A DNA stretch of 64,000 nt from Hyphomicrobiales bacterium (GTDB lineage: Bacteria > Pseudomonadota > Alphaproteobacteria > Rhizobiales > Rhizobiaceae). Both the position numbers and the translations under genes were made by a program. Under the pieces are notes generated by a model, which made no database searches, had not been told where the DNA came from, and saw only the letters and a list, made by a program, of their open reading frames with translations. Below, piece by piece: positions 60,016-64,000 of this stretch. Numbering within the stretch: position 1 is the first letter of the stretch; the number at the start of each line of letters is the position of its first letter. The stretch covers positions 372,001 to 436,000 of the forward strand of contig UCMW01000007.1 of the NCBI GenBank assembly GCA_900473745.1. Reading direction: 5' to 3'.

Positions 60016-62325
60016 TCAGGCGACGCCGGTCTGTTCTTCCAGACCTGTGATCTCGGCTTCCTGGCAAAGCGCTTCCACGGCCTGAGCCGCGATAGGCTTC
60101 GAAAAGACATAGCCTTGGATCAGGTCGGCGCAATTGTGCTTTCTGATCAGCGCCAGTTGTTCCCGTGTCTCCACGCCCTCGATGACGATCCCGATGTCGA
60201 GCCCGCGTGCCAGGCTGACGATCCCGCGCAAGAGTTTCAGGCGGCGCTGGTCCTCCCCGATATCGCGGACGAAGGAGCGATCGATCTTCACCACATCGAC
60301 CGGAAGTGTGTCGAGATAGCTGAGGCTCGAGAATCCGGTCCCGAAATCATCGATCGAGATCGTGATGCCGAGGCTCCGCAGTCGATCGAGCACGGCACGT
60401 GCATCGGACAATTCCTCGATCAGGCTACTCTCGGTAACTTCCAGATGAAGACGACGCGGAGCAAGGCCGGTTTCCGTCAGGATCTTCTCGACCGTATCAG
60501 ACAGGTCTTCGTGCCTGAGGTCATGGACGGACAGATTGACCGAGACGCCAATGGTCTCCGGCCAGCTACCGCAGTCGATACAGGCCTTGCGCAGCACCTG
60601 CCGCGTGATGGAGGAGACGATACCTATCTCTTCGGCGATCTGGATGAAGATATTCGGCGCAATCGGCCCTTTCTCCGGATGATGCCAGCGCGCGAGCGCC
60701 TCGCAGCACACGAGGCCATGGCCATCCGGCGTGAACATGGGCTGATAGACCACGGTGATGCCGTGATCCTCCACCGCCGCACGCAAATCCGCCTTGAGCC
60801 GTTGTCGTTCCAGATGACGCGCATCCATCTCCTCTTCGAAGAGCGTGAACTGGCCGCGGCTACGCGCCTTGGATTCGAACAAAGCGATGTCGAGCTTGAC
60901 CGGCCACTCCTCCATCTTCGGGTCCGCGCTGTCGAGTAGCACGGCACCGGCAGAGAAGAGGACCGGGATATGTCCGCCATCGACCTTGTAGCGGCCGCAT
61001 GCCGCAGCATGCAGCTGCCGCATCGCCTCGCCGAGATCTTCGGACTGTTCGACATCCGGGAAGAAGAGAACGAAATGGTCGCCGACCAGGCGCCCCACTA
61101 CGGCCTTGCCGGCGGCAAGTTCCGTAAGACGGGTCGCAATTCCAGCAAGCAGCTTGTCCCCCGCGAGATGTCCTTTGAGATCGTTCACATGCTTGAAGTC
61201 GGCGACATCGAGGATCATGAGACCGACCCTCGGGCCGACGGCATCGGCCTGTTCCAGGCGCTCGCGCACGATGTCGTTGAAGTAGCTGCGTTGCGGCAGG
61301 CCCGTCAGGTGGTCGTAGCGGGCCATGTGCAGGATCTTGCGGTCCGCCCGCACCCGCGCCGTGACATCCTCGAATATCAGCACGACACCGCCCTCATCCC
61401 GACGGCGGGCCGAGAACTCGAGCACAAGATCTTCCGAGAAATGCATCAGGGCGCGGCTCGAGACCCCCTGGGTGAGCTGCGACAATTGTCTCTGCAGGAG
61501 GCTGGGCATGGCCCCATCGACGAATGTGTGGCGCACGCCATAGCGAAGCACGACCTCGAGATCACAGCCCGTCAGCCGCCGCCGATCTCCCAGGTTGAGC
61601 AATTCGCAAGCCTTGCGATTGACCACTTCGATCCGGTTGTCCGGATCGAGCATCAAGAGCCCATGGGTCATGTTGCTGAGCGCCGTGTCGAAGCGGTCTG
61701 CGATCTTCGCCATTTCGCGGGACGCAATGACATTCTCGTAGAGGAAGTCACGCACCCCGTTCGCCATCGCCCGCGTGGTCAGCCAGAACGGGATCAGCAG
61801 CAACGACAGGAGCGACTTGTAGATGTCCTGCGACAGCAAGCTCCCGATCACCATGGGCGCGCAGCAGGCCAGCGTCTGCAGGTCCACGGCCAGTCGGGAA
61901 CCATAATTGCGGCCGACAATGGACACCATGGTTGCCATGGCAACCGAAATGCAAGCAAGTTCGGCAAACGTATCCTGGAAAGCCAGCATGGCGTAGCCGC
62001 TGCCGATCCCCAGGATCGCCATGGTCGCAGCCCCACCCAACACATAGCGCCGCTCCCATGCCGCGATCTGCGCGCGGCTGAGCGACTGCTTGTCCTCCCG
62101 GTCGAAAACGAAGAAGGAGCGCAGACGAAAGGCAAAGATCAGGATGAAGCAACCGCAAAGCAGAAGATAGAAGGTCGCGCCGGTTTGCACGAAGACCGTC
62201 ACGAAGGTCAGGATGTGGACAACCATGCCGGTGAACAGCGTGAAGCGGTTGTCGAATAGAGAGCTTACGAACGAAAGGTAGACATCCGCGGGCACGGTCT
62301 GCTCGCGCCCCTTGTCGGCCCTCAT
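60016..62325 (-). CDS. Membrane protein with PAS, degenerate GGDEF and EAL domains
   Basis: A 769-residue c-di-GMP turnover protein. ATG 62325 is chosen for GGGAGGG six bases upstream; the frame extends to 62370. An N-terminal membrane region of about five or six helices (residues about 20-180, e.g. FTLFTGMVVHILTFVTVFVQ) is followed by a PAS-like domain (SNMTHGLLMLDPDNRIEVVN). The GGDEF domain (DHLTGLPQRSYFNDI...) ends in VGDHF where GGDEF is expected. The EAL domain retains its motifs: CEALARWHHPEKG, LHLEVTESSLIEE, DDFGTGFSSLSYLD, VVKIDRSFV and EGVETREQL. A phosphodiesterase with an impaired cyclase is the most likely reading. Signal unknown. Confidence 0.93.
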   Translation of the reverse strand: MRADKGREQTVPADVYLSFVSSLFDNRFTLFTGMVVHILTFVTVFVQTGATFYLLLCGCFILIFAFRLRSFFVFDREDKQSLSRAQIAAWERRYVLGGAATMAILGIGSGYAMLAFQDTFAELACISVAMATMVSIVGRNYGSRLAVDLQTLACCAPMVIGSLLSQDIYKSLLSLLLIPFWLTTRAMANGVRDFLYENVIASREMAKIADRFDTALSNMTHGLLMLDPDNRIEVVNRKACELLNLGDRRRLTGCDLEVVLRYGVRHTFVDGAMPSLLQRQLSQLTQGVSSRALMHFSEDLVLEFSARRRDEGGVVLIFEDVTARVRADRKILHMARYDHLTGLPQRSYFNDIVRERLEQADAVGPRVGLMILDVADFKHVNDLKGHLAGDKLLAGIATRLTELAAGKAVVGRLVGDHFVLFFPDVEQSEDLGEAMRQLHAAACGRYKVDGGHIPVLFSAGAVLLDSADPKMEEWPVKLDIALFESKARSRGQFTLFEEEMDARHLERQRLKADLRAAVEDHGITVVYQPMFTPDGHGLVCCEALARWHHPEKGPIAPNIFIQIAEEIGIVSSITRQVLRKACIDCGSWPETIGVSVNLSVHDLRHEDLSDTVEKILTETGLAPRRLHLEVTESSLIEELSDARAVLDRLRSLGITISIDDFGTGFSSLSYLDTLPVDVVKIDRSFVRDIGEDQRRLKLLRGIVSLARGLDIGIVIEGVETREQLALIRKHNCADLIQGYVFSKPIAAQAVEALCQEAEITGLEEQTGVA

Positions 62326-62370
62326 GATTTGCCCTCCCGGCGTGGTTGGACGCAAAACCTCAGCTGTCAA

Positions 62371-62705
62371 AAAACGTCTCTTCCGATTCCTGTGGCCGGC
62401 TCCCGGCGGAAATAAACTTGTCCTGAAACGTCACAGTAAATCACGAAACGAAGCAAAGCCTAAAATGCACTGCTTCGAAGCGGGACGCAAACGCGTACAT
62501 CACAACCCGTTAAGGCCGGCATAGGGAAATTGTTCAAATACGACGGGACGGTTGCGGCCGCGGCCCGTGTCGCGATACGACGCGCGCCTGCCGCAACTTG
62601 GCGAAAGTTGGACTTTCGTAGGTTGCCGGGCGAGCGGCGGCCTGCCCAGTTGCGCACGGTTTGCCATTGCTCTAAGCACGAAAAGACAAGGGGAGAACAA
62701 ACACA
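62371..62705. other. Divergent intergenic region before the TRAP transporter
   Basis: 335 bp without a gene. It separates the GGDEF/EAL gene (minus) from dctQ (plus) and should hold both promoters. I see no solute-binding gene (dctP) upstream; TTAAGG at 62513 is the only symmetric-like element, not convincing. Confidence 0.4.
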
Positions 62706-63257
62706 ATGACAATCCTGTTGGCTGTTTCCCGGCTGATCGACGCGATCAACGGAGCAATAGGGCGCTCGGTTTCCTGGCTGCTTCTGGCCGCCGTCATGAT
62801 CAGCGCCGGCAATGCCGTCATCCGCAAGGTCTTCGACATTTCCTCGAATGCCTGGCTGGAGCTGCAATGGTACCTCTACGGCACCGTATTCATGCTCGCC
62901 GCCGCCTATGCCCTGCTGCGCAACGAACATATCCGCATCGACGTTCTCTCGAGCGGGTGGAGTAAGCGGACGCGGGACTGGATCGACCTTATCCTCCACA
63001 TCATCTTCCTGGTGCCATTCTCCAGCCTCATGGCCTATCTGGCCTGGCCCTGGTTCTGGCTGTCCTTCCGGTCGGGCGAAGTCTCGTCCAGTGCCGGCGG
63101 CCTGATCATTTGGCCCGCCAAGGCCGTTGTCCTTCTCGGCTTTCTCCTGCTGACCGCACAGGCCTTTTCCGAAATCATCAAGCGCGCAGCCGTACTGATG
63201 GGCCGGATCGAGGATCCGCAGGTGAGCCCACCCGTGAACGAAGGCCAGGAGGCTTGA
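62706..63257 (+). CDS. dctQ: TRAP transporter small permease (DctQ)
   Basis: A 183-residue membrane protein with four helices. ISAGNAVIRKVFDISSNAWLELQWYLYGTVFMLAAAYALL and NEHIRIDVL are highly characteristic of DctQ. It forms the membrane complex with DctM and uses the sodium gradient to import a substrate bound by a periplasmic DctP. The stop TGA at 63255 lies one base before the dctM ATG, so they are coupled. Substrate unknown: no DctP in the window and the set may continue beyond the right edge. Confidence 0.95.
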   Translation: MTILLAVSRLIDAINGAIGRSVSWLLLAAVMISAGNAVIRKVFDISSNAWLELQWYLYGTVFMLAAAYALLRNEHIRIDVLSSGWSKRTRDWIDLILHIIFLVPFSSLMAYLAWPWFWLSFRSGEVSSSAGGLIIWPAKAVVLLGFLLLTAQAFSEIIKRAAVLMGRIEDPQVSPPVNEGQEA

Positions 63258-63258
63258 G

Positions 63259-64000
63259 ATGATCGACCTTATTGCCCACAACCTCGCGCCGATCATGTTC
63301 ACGACCGTCATGGCCATGCTCCTACTCGGCTATCCGGTCGCCTTCACGCTAGCCGCCGGCGGATTGATCTACTTCGTTCTCGGCGTCGAGCTTTCGATCT
63401 TCTCATCCGAAATCCGCCTTTTCTGGCCGCTGCTCCAGTCACATCCGGAGCGCATCTACGGGATCATGTACAACGACACACTGCTGTCGATACCGTTCTT
63501 CACTTTGATGGGTCTCATCCTGGAGCGATCACGGATGGCCGAGGACCTGCTCGATACGGTTGGGCAGTTGTTCGGACCGATCCGTGGCGGTCTGGCCTAT
63601 GCCGTCATCCTTGTCGGCGCACTTCTCGGTGCGACAACCGGGGTCGTCGCGGCCTCGGTTATGGCCATGGGCCTGATCTCGCTGCCGATCATGCTGCGCT
63701 ACAAGTATAACGGTCCCTTGGTGTCCGGCACGATTGCAGCGTCCGGAACGCTCGCCCAGATCGTTCCGCCCTCGCTCGTCCTGATCGTGATGGCGGACCA
63801 ACTTGGCCGCTCGGTCGGCGATATGTATGTGGGCGCACTCTATCCTGCCCTGATGATCATCGCGGCTTACTGCCTCTACATCTTCGCCGTGACGATCATC
63901 AAGCCTGAATGGGCACCGGCGCTTCCCAAGGAAGCCCGCACGCTTGGCGATGGCGTGACCTCGCTTTTCGTCATGATCGCCGTCGGCACCGGGCTCTACT
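63259..64000 (+). CDS. dctM: TRAP transporter large permease (DctM), truncated by the window end
   Basis: The first about 247 residues of the large permease, starting at ATG 63259 and open to the end of the window. Family motifs are LLLGYPVAFTLAAGGLIYF, LSIPFFTLMGLILERS and PIRGGLAYAVILVGALLGATTGVVAASV. TLAQIVPPSLVLIVMADQLG is also typical. It is the main transport channel, with about twelve helices when complete. The rest of the gene lies to the right of the window. Confidence 0.95.
   Translation, partial: MIDLIAHNLAPIMFTTVMAMLLLGYPVAFTLAAGGLIYFVLGVELSIFSSEIRLFWPLLQSHPERIYGIMYNDTLLSIPFFTLMGLILERSRMAEDLLDTVGQLFGPIRGGLAYAVILVGALLGATTGVVAASVMAMGLISLPIMLRYKYNGPLVSGTIAASGTLAQIVPPSLVLIVMADQLGRSVGDMYVGALYPALMIIAAYCLYIFAVTIIKPEWAPALPKEARTLGDGVTSLFVMIAVGTGLY

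Noticed and set aside
60970..62259. A 429-residue open frame on the plus strand
   Set aside because: It is antisense to the GGDEF/EAL gene; His/Arg/Gln-rich and without motifs.

Overview
The window looks like a chromosomal segment of a Rhizobiaceae bacterium (Rhizobium/Agrobacterium/Sinorhizobium relatives). The support is GC-rich codon use, the glgP-glgB-glgC-glgA-pgm...glgX glycogen cluster, soxBDAG, a CpdR-type receiver, an mmgR (alpha-r8/'suhB RNA') small RNA beside an inositol-monophosphatase-family gene, an AqpS-type arsenic operon, a ROSE-like leader on an hsp20 gene and a RIME-like intergenic repeat. There is no phage, insertion sequence, CRISPR array or rRNA. The DNA is dense, ordinary core genome with a few accessory insertions. 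I cannot name the species from sequence alone.

Layout. 1-5 kb: end of hemH, a secreted PDC-like protein beside a chemoreceptor, and a qmcA-nfeD membrane pair. 5-11 kb, envelope genes: kdsD, an outer-membrane beta-barrel protein, galU, a lytic transglycosylase and an SGNH-fold DUF459 protein whose catalytic Ser and His positions look substituted. 11-18 kb: gltB-gltD (minus strand) with a RIME-like repeat between them. 18-24 kb: threonine aldolase, hsp20 with a ROSE-like thermometer, an orphan terminator, an alpha/beta hydrolase, a hisN-type phosphatase, mmgR sRNA, N-formylglutamate amidohydrolase, cpdR and tRNA-Val(GAC). 24-27 kb: YkgJ-type protein, FAA hydrolase and GDP-mannose pyrophosphorylase/isomerase.

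27.1-33.8 kb holds the most interesting gene set: transglutaminase-DUF2126 amidoligase, circularly permuted ATP-grasp fused to Alpha-E, and a second transglutaminase, packed with 4-nt gaps. Such clusters are predicted from comparative genomics to make or modify a peptide, but to my knowledge the product is unknown. It is followed by an orphan TadG/vWA protein.

35-49 kb: the glycogen operon glgPBCAp-pgm, then arsR-arsC-aqpS-arsC-arsH, then glgX, so the arsenic cassette sits inside a glycogen locus. 49-57 kb: MaoC-like dehydratase, DUF2332 protein, a MazEF-like toxin-antitoxin pair and the sarcosine oxidase operon soxBDAG. 57-64 kb: rpsU, TPR lipoprotein, aa3 oxidase subunit IV, a FeeM-like N-acyl amino acid synthase with an upstream CtrA-type box, a GGDEF/EAL protein with a degenerate GGDEF motif, and the start of a TRAP transporter (dctQ, dctM running off the end).

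All assignments come from reading motifs, start sites and gene order. No database search or folding program was run.
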